Of a stretch of DNA of 6,736 nucleotides, positions 6,667-6,736 are shown in pieces. The DNA comes from Vulcanimicrobiota bacterium. Its GTDB lineage: Bacteria > Vulcanimicrobiota > Vulcanimicrobiia > Vulcanimicrobiales > Vulcanimicrobiaceae. The stretch is taken from the NCBI GenBank assembly GCA_019233165.1, contig JAFAMS010000399.1, forward strand, positions 1-6,736, given 5' to 3'. The notes beneath the pieces were generated by a model that saw nothing but the letters and a program-made list of their open reading frames with translations, had not been told where the DNA came from and did not search any database. How positions within the stretch are numbered: position 1 is the stretch's first letter; every line of letters begins with the position of its first letter. The position numbers and the translations under genes are program-made.

Positions 6667-6736
6667 TCGCTCCACTGGTGACTTTACGGAAGATATCGAC
6701 CGGCTGCGGTTCGATCGTCCGGAAATCACGAAGCAT
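6641..6736 (-). CDS. C-terminal end of a probable ABC transporter ATP-binding protein (5' end outside window)
   Basis: The frame is open from the window edge and encodes 31 residues before a TAG at 6643-6641. The piece contains DFRTIEPQPVDIFRKVTSG followed by a short polar tail. The pattern 'acidic-hydrophobic-Phe-x-Lys-hydrophobic-Thr' near the end resembles the C-terminus of drug-export ABC ATPases of the DrrA type, which often finish around an SLEDVF-x-x-x-T element. No Walker A, Walker B or signature motif is in the window, so the identification rests on this tail and on the ABC-2 permease directly downstream. Such ATPase-permease pairs are commonly adjacent. Over 6729-6667 this frame looks like real protein, while the permease frame over the same bases gives a Ser/Arg-rich string. 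That supports the gene and a later permease start. The ATG at the very edge (6736-6734) is probably internal. Confidence 0.55.
   Translation of the reverse strand: MLRDFRTIEPQPVDIFRKVTSGANGALDGSR

Noticed and set aside
6667..6729. GTG at 6729 as the permease start
   Set aside because: The added 21 residues are Ser/Arg-rich, while the other frame over these bases encodes a plausible ATPase C-terminus. A start at 6666 or 6654 fits better.
6641..6736. A separate 31-residue small protein starting at ATG 6736
   Set aside because: The ATG is at the window edge and the sequence resembles an ABC ATPase tail, so it is more likely the end of a longer gene.

Overview
The window reads as part of a nonribosomal peptide biosynthesis locus from a high-GC bacterium. 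All genes are on the minus strand, so they run from high to low coordinates. Codons ending in G or C dominate the large gene (GCG, CGC, GTC, GAC, TCG). The sequence does not identify the phylum. An actinobacterium, proteobacterium, acidobacterium or an uncultured high-GC phylum would all fit. Both ends are cut inside genes.

Layout in the direction of transcription: (1) 6736-6641, the last 31 codons of a gene that looks like the C-terminus of an ABC transporter ATPase; (2) 6666-5809, a complete ABC-2 type membrane permease of about 285 residues, overlapping the end of the ATPase gene; (3) 5807-1, one uninterrupted NRPS reading frame of at least 1935 codons, starting one base after the permease stop and running off the window inside its last domain. 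No stretch of 300 bases lacks a gene. No promoter, terminator, tRNA, rRNA, CRISPR array or insertion sequence was seen.

I translated the NRPS by hand across its full length. Its order is a short condensation-like N-terminal remnant, adenylation 1, carrier protein 1, condensation, adenylation 2, carrier protein 2, thioesterase (partial). Adenylation 2 has the specificity code DFWNIGMVHK, the classic L-threonine code. Adenylation 1 reads DVFTMALVYK, which I do not recognise; it partly resembles a code I recall for alanine. The simplest product is an X-Thr dipeptidyl chain, with X loaded by module 1, joined by the condensation domain and released by the thioesterase. It would then be exported by the adjoining ABC transporter, which could also confer self-resistance.

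The most notable feature is the thioesterase. Its nucleophile motif is GGFCNG, with Cys1790 instead of Ser. The position 27 residues later, where surfactin-type thioesterases have the catalytic Asp, is Ser1817. A cysteine thioesterase after a threonine module raises the possibility of an unusual release reaction, such as a beta-lactone or an oligomeric lactone. This is inference; the catalytic His region is outside the window. The condensation domain is also compact and lacks recognisable C2 and C4 motifs.
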